From Acidaminobacter sp. JC074 (GTDB lineage: Bacteria > Bacillota > Clostridia > Peptostreptococcales > Acidaminobacteraceae): a stretch of 64,000 bases of DNA. Each line of letters begins with the position of its first letter. The stretch's first letter is position 1. The position numbers and the translations under genes are program-made. The notes beneath the pieces were generated by a model, which saw nothing but the letters and a program-made list of their open reading frames with translations, was not told where the DNA came from and searched no databases. Shown here piece by piece: positions 54,175 to 62,877 of the stretch. The stretch is from assembly GCF_022496765.1 (NCBI RefSeq), contig NZ_VANV01000020.1:64827-128826 (forward strand), written 5' to 3'.

Positions 54175-54633
54175 ATGATTATTAGATTAATGGGAGCCAT
54201 ACTCAAAGAATTTGAAGATGAGGCAAAAAGAGTACTTCAGTCTATGGATTTAGATGTTCTATCCAAGTACGACTACTCTTATTTTAGGTATTTGATGGTT
54301 CTTAAAAAACATCCACATATCAATCAAAACGATCTGGCCAAGTTTGTAAATGTTAACAAGGGTTCTGCTTCTAAGGCAGTAAAGTTTCTTTTAAGTCATG
54401 ACTTAATTCAGAGACTACAAGATGAAAAAGACAGTCGGGTAAAAAAACTTTGTTTAACAGACTTAGGAGACGACTTGTGTGACAAGTTTAAAAATGTCCT
54501 GAATCAAGTTGAAAGTCAGTTGATGGATGGTCTTTCAAACTGTGATATATCTAATTTGAATGATATGCTCAGTAAGGCTTATAAAAACCTTTCCAATGAA
54601 AAGAATGAAATCTTGCTTAGTATTTTAGACTAA
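54175..54633 (+). CDS. MarR family regulator, FabT-like by context
   Basis: A 152-residue winged-helix protein with the MarR DNA-binding core (HINQNDLAKFVNVNKGSASK, then DEKDSRVKKLCLTDLG as the wing). It lies 22 bases before fabV. In lactic acid bacteria the MarR-family FabT controls fatty-acid synthesis genes including an enoyl-ACP reductase, so an equivalent role is plausible. GGGAG precedes the ATG. The ligand is unknown. Confidence 0.86.
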   Translation: MIIRLMGAILKEFEDEAKRVLQSMDLDVLSKYDYSYFRYLMVLKKHPHINQNDLAKFVNVNKGSASKAVKFLLSHDLIQRLQDEKDSRVKKLCLTDLGDDLCDKFKNVLNQVESQLMDGLSNCDISNLNDMLSKAYKNLSNEKNEILLSILD

Positions 54634-54655
54634 GCTTTTATAATGAGGTAATAGT

Positions 54656-55849
54656 GTGATAGTAAAAAAGAAGACAAGAGGATTTATTTGTACAACTGCA
54701 CATCCAGTAGGCTGTGCTGACAATGTATCTAAACAAATAGACTATGTAAAGTCAAAGGGGCCAATTGATGGTTCGAACAAAGTATTGGTGATTGGTGCTT
54801 CGACAGGTTATGGCCTGGCATCAAGAATTGTCCAGGCCTTTGGAGCAGGGGCTGATACTTTAGGTGTCTTTTATGAAAGACAAGCATCTGGCAAAAGAAC
54901 AGGCACTGCAGGATGGTACAATTCTGTAGCCTTTGAAAATGAAGCATTAAAAGCTGGTCTTTATTCTAGATCTTTAAACGGTGACGCTTTTTCTGATGAA
55001 ATGAAAGAAAAAGTGATTCAAGTCATCAGACAAGACTTAGGCAAAATTGATATGGTTGTTTACAGTTTGGCATCACCGAAAAGAATGCATCCTAAAACAG
55101 GCGTTTTATCAAGCTCTGTTTTAAAGCCTATTGGTGGGGCATATTCCAACAAGACTGTTGATTTTCATACAGGGGATATTTCTGAAATCACCATTGAACC
55201 AGCTGTAGAAGAAGAGATCAAAGATACCGTTACAGTCATGGGTGGCGAAGATTGGCAGCTATGGATGAAGGCCCTTAAAGAAGCGGATGTATTAGCTGAA
55301 GGTGTTAAGACCGTTGCCTATTCATACATTGGCCCGGAACTGACTCATGCTGTTTATAGACAAGGTACCATCGGACGTGCCAAAGACCACTTAGAAGCAT
55401 CTGCTGGGATCATTACAGATGATTTAAAGGACCTTTCAGGACAAGCTTTTGTATCTGTTAACAAGGCCCTCGTGACTCAATCGTCGTCTGCAATTCCTGT
55501 CGTGCCACTTTACATTTCATTACTCTATAAGATTATGAAGGAAAAGGACATACATGAAAATTGCATTGAACAGTGTTACCGTTTGTTTGATGACTTTATG
55601 TATGAAGAGACCACACCAGTAGACGAGTCAGGACGTATTCGTATAGATGATTTGGAAATGAGAGACGATGTTCAAGAAACTGTTGAAAATCTTTGGGATC
55701 AGGTCAATTCTGAAACCCTTTCTGACTTATCGGATATTGAAGGTTACCGTACAGAGTTCTACCAGCTTTTTGGCTTTAACATTGATCATATTGATTATGA
55801 ACAAGAAGTTGAAGTTGATTTGGTTCATGAGAGAATCCATACTTTATAG
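54656..55849 (+). CDS. fabV: Trans-2-enoyl-CoA/ACP reductase FabV
   Basis: A 397-residue NADH-dependent reductase of the FabV/TER family. It shows the N-terminal GFICTTAHPVGC, the Rossmann segment VIGASTGYGLASRI, and the active-site Tyr-x8-Lys pattern in YSYIGPELTH (Tyr) with GRAKDHLE downstream. It reduces 2-enoyl-ACP in fatty-acid synthesis or crotonyl-CoA in butyrate formation; the MarR neighbour favours the former. Start is GTG at 54656 with TGAGGT upstream. Length is typical. Confidence 0.92.
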   Translation: MIVKKKTRGFICTTAHPVGCADNVSKQIDYVKSKGPIDGSNKVLVIGASTGYGLASRIVQAFGAGADTLGVFYERQASGKRTGTAGWYNSVAFENEALKAGLYSRSLNGDAFSDEMKEKVIQVIRQDLGKIDMVVYSLASPKRMHPKTGVLSSSVLKPIGGAYSNKTVDFHTGDISEITIEPAVEEEIKDTVTVMGGEDWQLWMKALKEADVLAEGVKTVAYSYIGPELTHAVYRQGTIGRAKDHLEASAGIITDDLKDLSGQAFVSVNKALVTQSSSAIPVVPLYISLLYKIMKEKDIHENCIEQCYRLFDDFMYEETTPVDESGRIRIDDLEMRDDVQETVENLWDQVNSETLSDLSDIEGYRTEFYQLFGFNIDHIDYEQEVEVDLVHERIHTL

Positions 55850-55871
55850 TGAACAAGATAATAACGATTTA

Positions 55872-55901
55872 ATACCACTTGATGCCAAGTGGTATTTTTT
55901 A
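55872..55901 (+). terminator. Terminator after fabV
   Basis: ATACCACTTG/CAAGTGGTAT arms (10 bp, ATGC loop) and T6. Confidence 0.85.
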
Positions 55902-55972
55902 TGCCTGAGTTTAAATAATGACATCTTAATTGGGTAGATAAGAAAATAGTAAGGACTATATTTGGAGGATGG

Positions 55973-57715
55973 ATGAAATTACTAAGAAAAAAATTACACT
56001 CGACTTTAACATACCCCATATTAATTTTGATTTTATTAAGTGTCTTTGGAGCATTTTATGGCTTAAATAGTTCAAACAAACGTGATCAAATGAAAACCAT
56101 TCACAATGGCTTGTCTGTCATTAATCAGAGAATCACTGATTTTCATGAAATCAATGTTGCCTCATTAGAGCTCTTTATTAATGATGTCAAAAAAGCCATT
56201 GATAACCAGGGGCATGTGGATGTTAGCCATGTAAACACATCCATTAATGAATATGACTCACTGTTTAAGTTCGGTGCGAGTATGGCCTTAGGTCTAGAAG
56301 ATGGGCGTATGTTTTCATCTCATGTAACAATGTTGCCAGAGAATTATGACCCCCGTGTCAGACCTTGGTATTTAGATGCTGTTAATAATGAGGACAAAGT
56401 TTGTTTGTCTGCTCCCTATTTAACAGCGGATATTAACGACAGAGATCTTTACGTTTTTACTTACTCCAAAGTAGTCAAAGATAATCATGATGAAATCATT
56501 GGCGTTTCAGGCTTAGATGTGGACCTCCTAAGAGTCTTTAATTTAGCCAAGTCAATTCAGATTACTGAGGGCAGTTTTTCAGCAATAGCCTCTAAACAAG
56601 GTAAGGTTATGATCAGTGATTTTTACGACTCAAATATCATTCAGCAAGTTGAGCTTGATATTTCTACTTTAGACAGCGATTTGCCTCTTGAAATTCATGT
56701 CAAGGGTCGGACTTATTTGGTTTATTCAGAAAGCAATCAAGAAACCGGCTGGCTATCTTTAATTTTTGTACCCAAGTCATATATGAATGAAAATCTAGGT
56801 AATCTCATTATATTAAGTTTGATTATGATTTTGGTATCGGTCATGATGACTTGGTTATTTGCATCTAGGTTTTCTCTTAGAATATCAAAGCCTATAGAAG
56901 AGGTTGTCAGTCGACTAGAAAATATAGACCTGTCTGAAAGCTACGAGGATTTTGAAGCGCCTAGTAGTGATCTTGTAGAAGTGGACATTTTAGCTGGTGG
57001 AATCAACAATTTATTGCACCGTGTTTATGAACAGAAACAAACATTAGAGCAAAACCAGCAAGAAATCAAAAGTCAGTACATGGAGATAGAAGCCCTTTAT
57101 GAAGAAACTACGGCTATGAACGATACCCTGCATGATACCATGGACCAACTTGAAGCATCTTGGCTACAAACCATACGTGTTTTATCCAATGCCATTGAAG
57201 CCAGTGACCATTATACAAAGGGTCACTGTGATAGGGTCGCTGAGTTAGCGATTGCCATTGGCAAACATTATGGTTTTACACAAAATAGACTCAGAAATCT
57301 TGAGTTTGCAGCCCTTTTACATGATGCTGGAAAAGTAGGTATTCCAGATAGAATCTTAAATAAAGAAGGTAGGCTGACTGAAGAGGAATATGAAATTGTT
57401 AAAGAACATCCTCTAACAGGCTATAAGATTATAAGAGATGTTGCGTATCTAGAAAAATCAGCACAATTTATCCTAGACCATCACGAACGTATTGATGGCA
57501 AGGGTTATCCAAATGGTCTTAAAGGTGACCAAATAGATTTAGAATCAAAAATCCTATCTGTTGTAGATGCTTACGATGCTATGACCAGTGCAAGGTCTTA
57601 CAGGAAGACACCACTGAGTCATTTAGATGCACTTTTAGAATTAGAAAGGCACAGCGGTACACAATTTGATGAAAAGGTCATTGATGTGTTAAAGGAAGTT
57701 ACCATGGGAAATTAA
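55973..57715 (+). CDS. Cache-sensor HD-GYP c-di-GMP phosphodiesterase
   Basis: A 580-residue protein: membrane helix (about 13-30), extracytoplasmic Cache-type sensor (about 40-270, with RPWYLDAVNN and VIGVSGLDVD-like signature segments), second helix (about 277-300), HAMP-like region, coiled coil (about 345-390), then HD-GYP (about 390-580) with HD near 449, HHERIDGKGYP near 501-511. HD-GYP enzymes degrade c-di-GMP to GMP. TTGGAGG precedes the ATG. A FIST-GGDEF cyclase gene follows closely, making an opposing pair. Confidence 0.93.
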   Translation: MKLLRKKLHSTLTYPILILILLSVFGAFYGLNSSNKRDQMKTIHNGLSVINQRITDFHEINVASLELFINDVKKAIDNQGHVDVSHVNTSINEYDSLFKFGASMALGLEDGRMFSSHVTMLPENYDPRVRPWYLDAVNNEDKVCLSAPYLTADINDRDLYVFTYSKVVKDNHDEIIGVSGLDVDLLRVFNLAKSIQITEGSFSAIASKQGKVMISDFYDSNIIQQVELDISTLDSDLPLEIHVKGRTYLVYSESNQETGWLSLIFVPKSYMNENLGNLIILSLIMILVSVMMTWLFASRFSLRISKPIEEVVSRLENIDLSESYEDFEAPSSDLVEVDILAGGINNLLHRVYEQKQTLEQNQQEIKSQYMEIEALYEETTAMNDTLHDTMDQLEASWLQTIRVLSNAIEASDHYTKGHCDRVAELAIAIGKHYGFTQNRLRNLEFAALLHDAGKVGIPDRILNKEGRLTEEEYEIVKEHPLTGYKIIRDVAYLEKSAQFILDHHERIDGKGYPNGLKGDQIDLESKILSVVDAYDAMTSARSYRKTPLSHLDALLELERHSGTQFDEKVIDVLKEVTMGN

Positions 57716-57732
57716 TCGATGTGGAGGTAGAA

Positions 57733-59547
57733 ATGATTAAAAGTTACAACACGCTTTATCATACAGAAGAAGACTTAATCAAACTAAGAAATGATGTAGG
57801 ACCTTATGACGATGAAAATGTTTTGATTCAGATTTTTACTTATCTCAATGATCTAGAAGCTATTGAATCGATTAAATCTGAGGTGCTTGAAGTGTTTCCT
57901 AATACAAACATCATTGGCTCTTCCACAGCTGGAGAGATATTTGAGGGAAAAGCCTATGACAAGACGACTGTTATAAGTTTTACTAAATTTGAAGAGACCA
58001 AGGTTAAAACGCTTTTTATTGATGGTATCACTCGGTCTATTAGCGACTTAGAAGAGCAAGCAGATTATGCCGCAAAGGCACTTTCAGCAGATGATTTAAA
58101 AGCCATCATCATGTTTTCATATGGCGTTACTCCTAACTATACTTATGTCAATGTTTTGCCTTTTATCACTAGGCTTAAGAAGCACTTGCCTGATTCTATA
58201 TTCTCAGGTGGTGTGGCTGGTGTTTATAATTTTGATTCCACTAAACTCAGCTCAACGTTTACAGAATCAAAGTCTTCACATTTTGGTATTGCTATAGCTG
58301 GACTTTATGGTAAGGACCTTTCAGTCATAAACAAGTACAACTTAAGCTGGATCCCCATTGGTAAAAAGCTTGTGGTTCAGGACGCCCAGGACTATCATTT
58401 AAAACTGTTAGACGGCATGACGCCAGCTGAAGTCTTTAAGACCTATTTAGGTGAGGAAATCGTGGCTGGTCTTCCTATGTCATCTGCAGAGTTTCCGCTA
58501 GTCTTAGAAAGAGGCGGCAAGCAGATGCTGATTCATCCATCAAGAATTTACGATGATGGGACCTTTGAGATGACCCATCATCTTCATGTAGGCGAGCAGG
58601 TCAAGTTTTCATTCTGTCATGTAGGTCTACTGGCTTTAAGCGCCAATAAGATATACAATGAGCTACTTGACGAGGAGATACAGACCAACTTTATGTATTC
58701 CTGTGCCATAAGAAGAAATGTACTTGGCGAGGATATTATCGTTGAACTCAGTCCTATGGCTGATCTGTCTAACTCTGCTGGTTTCTTTGCCTATGGTGAG
58801 TTTTTTGATGAAGGTGTAGATGAATACCATAGGCTCGGACAAACCACAACGGTTCTTGGTTTAAGAGAGGGTAAAAAAACAGATGAACCTGTAGAAGAAC
58901 AGAAGTTGCCTTCCTATAAGTTTACAGAAAGACGACAATTTAGAACCATGCGTGTCCTTCATAGATTGGTTGACAAATCTGCCAGTGATTTGGAAATGGC
59001 TCTGATAACCTTATCACAACTTGCTCATAAAGACGCACTGACCGGTCTTTATAATAGGGGATACTTCGATCAAAAAATAAAAAGTGAGATGAAAAGACAA
59101 GGCAGAACCGATTCGCCTTTGTCACTTATTTTAATTGATATTGATTACTTTAAAAACTTTAATGATACCTATGGTCATGTATCTGGTGATGATGCTTTAA
59201 GAGGCGTTGGAGCCTGTTTAAACCAGCTCGTTACAAGAACCGATGATGTTGTTGCAAGATATGGGGGAGAAGAACTTGCCTTGATTTTACCGCATACAGA
59301 TTACTTAGGTGCGGAGCTTGTTGCAGAAAAAATAAGAGCAAGTATTGAGTCTTTAGAAATTCCACATAAATCCTCTCTAGTTTCTGATGTATTAACAGTC
59401 AGTGTGGGTTTTGTTACTTTAAATGAACCCTTTGATGTAGAAGAGGGTTTTGATTCAAGCCTTCTTATTGAGGCATGTGATCGTTGTTTGTATGAGGCAA
59501 AAGAAAATGGCCGTAACAGAATCATGGGGACTGTATACAAAAAGTAA
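57733..59547 (+). CDS. FIST-sensor diguanylate cyclase
   Basis: A 604-residue soluble protein: FIST N domain (about 25-215) and FIST C domain (about 220-370), thought to sense small molecules such as amino acids, then a coiled coil and a GGDEF domain (about 430-600) with active-site GGEEL near residue 511. RTDD five residues upstream is a classical RxxD inhibitory site, so product feedback is expected. ATG 57733 has GGAGGT upstream; a GTG at 57721 overlaps that site. It lies 17 bases after the HD-GYP gene. Confidence 0.92.
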   Translation: MIKSYNTLYHTEEDLIKLRNDVGPYDDENVLIQIFTYLNDLEAIESIKSEVLEVFPNTNIIGSSTAGEIFEGKAYDKTTVISFTKFEETKVKTLFIDGITRSISDLEEQADYAAKALSADDLKAIIMFSYGVTPNYTYVNVLPFITRLKKHLPDSIFSGGVAGVYNFDSTKLSSTFTESKSSHFGIAIAGLYGKDLSVINKYNLSWIPIGKKLVVQDAQDYHLKLLDGMTPAEVFKTYLGEEIVAGLPMSSAEFPLVLERGGKQMLIHPSRIYDDGTFEMTHHLHVGEQVKFSFCHVGLLALSANKIYNELLDEEIQTNFMYSCAIRRNVLGEDIIVELSPMADLSNSAGFFAYGEFFDEGVDEYHRLGQTTTVLGLREGKKTDEPVEEQKLPSYKFTERRQFRTMRVLHRLVDKSASDLEMALITLSQLAHKDALTGLYNRGYFDQKIKSEMKRQGRTDSPLSLILIDIDYFKNFNDTYGHVSGDDALRGVGACLNQLVTRTDDVVARYGGEELALILPHTDYLGAELVAEKIRASIESLEIPHKSSLVSDVLTVSVGFVTLNEPFDVEEGFDSSLLIEACDRCLYEAKENGRNRIMGTVYKK

Positions 59548-59595
59548 ATCTACCTATCAGTTTTACCTATGATACATTTAATTTTCTTATTGTGG

Positions 59596-59624
59596 TTGAC
59601 ATTTTAGGTATTAGGTAATAAAAT
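59596..59624 (+). promoter_or_regulatory. Promoter of the CoA-disulfide reductase gene
   Basis: TTGACA (59596-59601) and TAAAAT (59619-59624) with a 17-base spacer. The start site falls at the edge of the C6/G7 operator. Confidence 0.7.
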
Positions 59625-59631
59625 CAAAACA

Positions 59632-59652
59632 ACCCCCCTGTATAGGGGGGGT
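59632..59652. promoter_or_regulatory. CsoR/CstR-type operator candidate
   Basis: A run of six Cs, TGTATA, then seven Gs and T form a GC-tract inverted repeat in otherwise AT-rich DNA. CsoR-family repressors bind such tracts, and the persulfide sensor CstR controls sulfurtransferase and CoA-disulfide-reductase-like genes. Confidence 0.6.
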
Positions 59653-59704
59653 GTGTAAATACTTGTTTGGAAATTCACAAAGAATAGATTTAGAGGAGAG
59701 TAAA

Positions 59705-61711
59705 ATGGAAAAAATCCTTATTATTGGTGGGGTAGCAGCAGGTGCTACAGCAGCAGCTAAGGCAAGACGTCTTTCAGCTGAAGCAGAAATTACAATTTTA
59801 GAAGCAGGTGCAGATATTTCATTTGCCAACTGTGGTTTACCATATTTTATCGGTGGTGATATCAAAAGCCGTTCAAAACTTATACTTCAAAGTCCAGAGT
59901 CATTTAATGACCAGTACAATACAGATGTACATATTCATACAAGAGCAATAAAGATAGATAGACAGAATCAAGTGGTTTATGCTGTAAACTCAAAAACAGG
60001 TGAAGAGAAAAAGTTTGACTATACTAAGCTGATCTTGGCCCAAGGTGGCAGACCCATTACACCACCCCTTCCAGGTGCTGATAAAGACCATGTTTTTAAA
60101 CTATGGACACTAGACGACATGGATGCTATTAATGCTTATATCACGGATCAAAAGCCAAAAACTGCTGTTGTTGTAGGTGGAGGATTTATTGGACTTGAAA
60201 TGACAGAAGCGCTTGCCAAAAGAGGCATGAAGGTATCTGTTGTAGAAATGATGCCGCATGTTATGTCTATTATGGAGCCTGAGTTTGCAGGCTTTATACA
60301 AGAAGAAATGTTAGCATACGGTATTGACTTGTTTACGGATAAGGCTGTAACAGAAATTAAGGACCAGTCAGTGCTTCTTAATGATGGCCAACTTATTGAG
60401 GCTGATATGGTACTTATGTCAATTGGCGTACGTCCAACTTTAACACTTGCTAAGGAAGCAGGTCTTGAACTTGGTGAAGCAGGTGGTTTACTGGTAGATG
60501 CTACATTAAAAACAAGTGATGACAAGATTTATGCAGCTGGTGATATGATTGAACTAGAGCATAGGGTTCTAGATAAGAAAGTACGTATTCCGCTTGCAGG
60601 ACCAGCCAACCGCCAGGGAAGAATTGCTGCTGAAAATGCAATGGGGAAAAGACACGAATACAAGGGATCAATAGGTACATCAATTGTAAAAGTGTTTGAA
60701 GCCATTGCAGGTATAACAGGCCTTTCTTTAAAAGCTGCTAGAAATGCCGGTTTAGATGCTGATGCGATTGTTATTCATAAGGAAAATCATACATCTTATT
60801 ATCCTGGTGCTGAACTGGTGGCAGTACAAGTTGTCTATGATAAAGATACAGGTACCATCTTAGGTGGACAAACAGCTGGTTACGATGGTGCAGATAGGAG
60901 ACTAGATGTGCTTGCAACGGCTGTTGGGGCAAAACTAACAGTATCTGACTTAGCAGACATGGACTTTGCATATTCTCCACCACTTGGCAATGCCAATGAC
61001 GCCATCAATATGGCAGCATATGTATCAGAAAATAGAATGTCTGGCTTCTCTCCAACACTTACAGTAGGTGAGTTAGATGTTTACCTGGACGACAAAAAGG
61101 TCATGTGGATAGATGTGAGAGATGTCTTTTCCTATGATAAAGCCCATATAGAAGGAGCGGTCAATATACCACTTGAAATGTTACCAGCTAACATGAACAG
61201 GCTGGATAAAGATCAAGTTATATTGGTATATGACAAGACTGGCAAAAAAGGTCATCAGGCACTTCGTACACTTGTAGGTGCAGGTTTTAAAAATGTCATC
61301 AATGTGTCTGGTGGATTCATCAGTTTATCGAATTATGTAAGATCTATTCAACCTAAAAACTTTGTTCTTAAATTAGAAAAACCAGAATCAAAAGTACTTG
61401 GTGAAAAAGAAAGTAAAGATCCAGTAAAGAAAGAAGTTGTTAAAGAGACCATTACTTCTGGTCCAATTGTCATTGATGTTCGTACAGAAGATGAATTCTC
61501 TTATGGAGCTTATCCAGGTGCTGTAAATATTCCTTTAGATGAACTGGGTTACAGAATTTCAGAATTAGGTGATAAAGACCGTAAAATCATTCTTTATTGT
61601 GCAACAGGCGCTAGATCTGCTTATGCACAACGCTTCTTAAGACAAAATGGTTATAAAAACTCAGAAAATGGCGGTGGTCTTGCTCGTATGATGGCCAGCT
61701 ATAAAAGATAA
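59705..61711 (+). CDS. CoA-disulfide reductase fused to two rhodanese domains
   Basis: A 668-residue flavoprotein. Residues 1-450 form the pyridine nucleotide-disulfide oxidoreductase part: GGVAAGATAA FAD loop, Cys43 in SFANCGLPY as redox thiol, VVVGGGFIGLEM for NAD(P)H. Two rhodanese domains follow. The first (about 460-555) has Asp510 in VYDKTG where the catalytic Cys should be and is likely inactive; the second (about 585-668) keeps Cys632 in YCATGARS. Such fusions reduce CoA or glutathione persulfides and polysulfides. AGAGGAG precedes ATG 59705. A GC-tract operator lies upstream. Confidence 0.9.
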   Translation: MEKILIIGGVAAGATAAAKARRLSAEAEITILEAGADISFANCGLPYFIGGDIKSRSKLILQSPESFNDQYNTDVHIHTRAIKIDRQNQVVYAVNSKTGEEKKFDYTKLILAQGGRPITPPLPGADKDHVFKLWTLDDMDAINAYITDQKPKTAVVVGGGFIGLEMTEALAKRGMKVSVVEMMPHVMSIMEPEFAGFIQEEMLAYGIDLFTDKAVTEIKDQSVLLNDGQLIEADMVLMSIGVRPTLTLAKEAGLELGEAGGLLVDATLKTSDDKIYAAGDMIELEHRVLDKKVRIPLAGPANRQGRIAAENAMGKRHEYKGSIGTSIVKVFEAIAGITGLSLKAARNAGLDADAIVIHKENHTSYYPGAELVAVQVVYDKDTGTILGGQTAGYDGADRRLDVLATAVGAKLTVSDLADMDFAYSPPLGNANDAINMAAYVSENRMSGFSPTLTVGELDVYLDDKKVMWIDVRDVFSYDKAHIEGAVNIPLEMLPANMNRLDKDQVILVYDKTGKKGHQALRTLVGAGFKNVINVSGGFISLSNYVRSIQPKNFVLKLEKPESKVLGEKESKDPVKKEVVKETITSGPIVIDVRTEDEFSYGAYPGAVNIPLDELGYRISELGDKDRKIILYCATGARSAYAQRFLRQNGYKNSENGGGLARMMASYKR

Positions 61712-61717
61712 TAATGA

Positions 61718-61747
61718 ATAGTCACTAGAGATAGTGACTATTTTTTT
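61718..61747 (+). terminator. Terminator after CoA-disulfide reductase gene
   Basis: ATAGTCACTA/TAGTGACTAT arms (10 bp, GAGA loop), then T6. The Ts run into the -35 box of the next gene. Confidence 0.83.
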
Positions 61748-61774
61748 GACTTATTTATCAAATGGTACTATAAT
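61746..61774 (+). promoter_or_regulatory. Promoter of lacI-type gene
   Basis: TTGACT (61746-61751) and TATAAT (61769-61774) spaced 17 bases, near-consensus. Confidence 0.82.
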
Positions 61775-61775
61775 A

Positions 61776-61793
61776 TATGGTACCGGTTACATA
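61776..61793. promoter_or_regulatory. LacI-type operator, autoregulatory
   Basis: TATGGTACCGGTTACATA is an 18-base imperfect dyad centred on CG, just after the -10 box. It shares TGGTACCGGT with the second operator at 62850. An extra ATGGTAC half-site lies at 61762. Confidence 0.7.
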
Positions 61794-61803
61794 GGAGGTA
61801 GAT

Positions 61804-62829
61804 ATGAAACCAACCATAAGGGATATTGCCACGGCTTGTGGGGTATCTAAAACGACTGTTTCGAGGTTTTTAAATAAGTCAGGTTATGTGTCTAAGGAGG
61901 TTGCAGATAAGATAACAGCCAAGATAGAGGAGTTAAATTATATCCCTTCATCAACAGCAAGAAATCTTTCTTTAAGAAGAAGCAATGTCATAGGATTGAT
62001 TGTACCTGAAGTTAACAATCCCTTCTTTGGACAGATTTTTAAGGGCATCTCAAAGATTGCTGACCAAGAGCAGATGAGTATCTTATACTGTGACACAGAT
62101 AACAATAGAGATAAGGAATTAAGGGCTTTTGAAACCCTTAGGGGCCATAATATCTGCGGACTCATTGTCACACCTGCTACGGGTGGCTTGATAAATGGTC
62201 AGGTAGATGAAGAGTTTATTAAAGGCCTAAAGGCTTTTGATGTACCCATTGTTTTATTAGATAGAGACGTTGAACATGTATCATGGCCTGGTGTTTTTAC
62301 AGACAATGTAAAAGGCGCTTACGATGCAACCAAGCTACTCATAGATCAAGGTCATAAAAAAATCGCAACCATAAGCGGCGATCAAGGTCTCTTAATTGGT
62401 AAACAGCGTCTTTTAGGTTATGAAAAAGCCATGAAGGAAGCAGGCCTTTATGATGAATCTTTGATTTATGAAGGCAATTTTTCAATAGAAATGGGTTACA
62501 AGAGAAGTCTTGAAATACTGAAAACAGATATTACAGCAGTATTTTCTCCAAATAACTTAACGTCGATGGGGCTTCTAAAGGCCTTACAAGAAAAGTCATT
62601 GACGATGCCAGAAGACCTTGCAGTTGTAGGATTTGATGACATTGAACTCTTGTCACTTTTGGGTCTTAACTTAACCGTGGTACAACGAAATCCAGGGGTC
62701 TTAGGCCAGAAGGCCATTCAACTACTTTTAAGCTTAATAAAGGATGGTCAGGTTGAAATAGAGAAGATAATATTAGAAGCTCAGATTGTTACAAGAGGTT
62801 CTGAAAAAAGGATAAATATGGCCGATTAG
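61804..62829 (+). CDS. LacI family transcriptional repressor
   Basis: A 341-residue protein with the LacI helix-turn-helix (TIRDIATACGVSKTTVSRFL) at residues 3-22, the hinge helix PSSTARNLSLRR near 48-58, and a periplasmic-binding-like sugar domain (about 60-335, starting VIGLIVPEVNNPFF). AGGAGGTAG precedes the ATG. It sits between two related operators and upstream of an aldo/keto reductase gene, so it should repress itself and that gene until a sugar is present. The ligand is unknown. Confidence 0.92.
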   Translation: MKPTIRDIATACGVSKTTVSRFLNKSGYVSKEVADKITAKIEELNYIPSSTARNLSLRRSNVIGLIVPEVNNPFFGQIFKGISKIADQEQMSILYCDTDNNRDKELRAFETLRGHNICGLIVTPATGGLINGQVDEEFIKGLKAFDVPIVLLDRDVEHVSWPGVFTDNVKGAYDATKLLIDQGHKKIATISGDQGLLIGKQRLLGYEKAMKEAGLYDESLIYEGNFSIEMGYKRSLEILKTDITAVFSPNNLTSMGLLKALQEKSLTMPEDLAVVGFDDIELLSLLGLNLTVVQRNPGVLGQKAIQLLLSLIKDGQVEIEKIILEAQIVTRGSEKRINMAD

Positions 62830-62849
62830 TGGTCATTTCTTTAAAAGGA

Positions 62850-62867
62850 TGTGGTACCGGTACCACA
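62850..62867. promoter_or_regulatory. LacI-type operator before aldo/keto reductase gene
   Basis: TGTGGTACCGGTACCACA is a perfect 18-base palindrome with the CG centre typical of LacI-family sites. It lies 10 bases before ATG 62878, immediately before the ribosome binding site. Confidence 0.8.
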
Positions 62868-62877
62868 GGAGGTAGAT

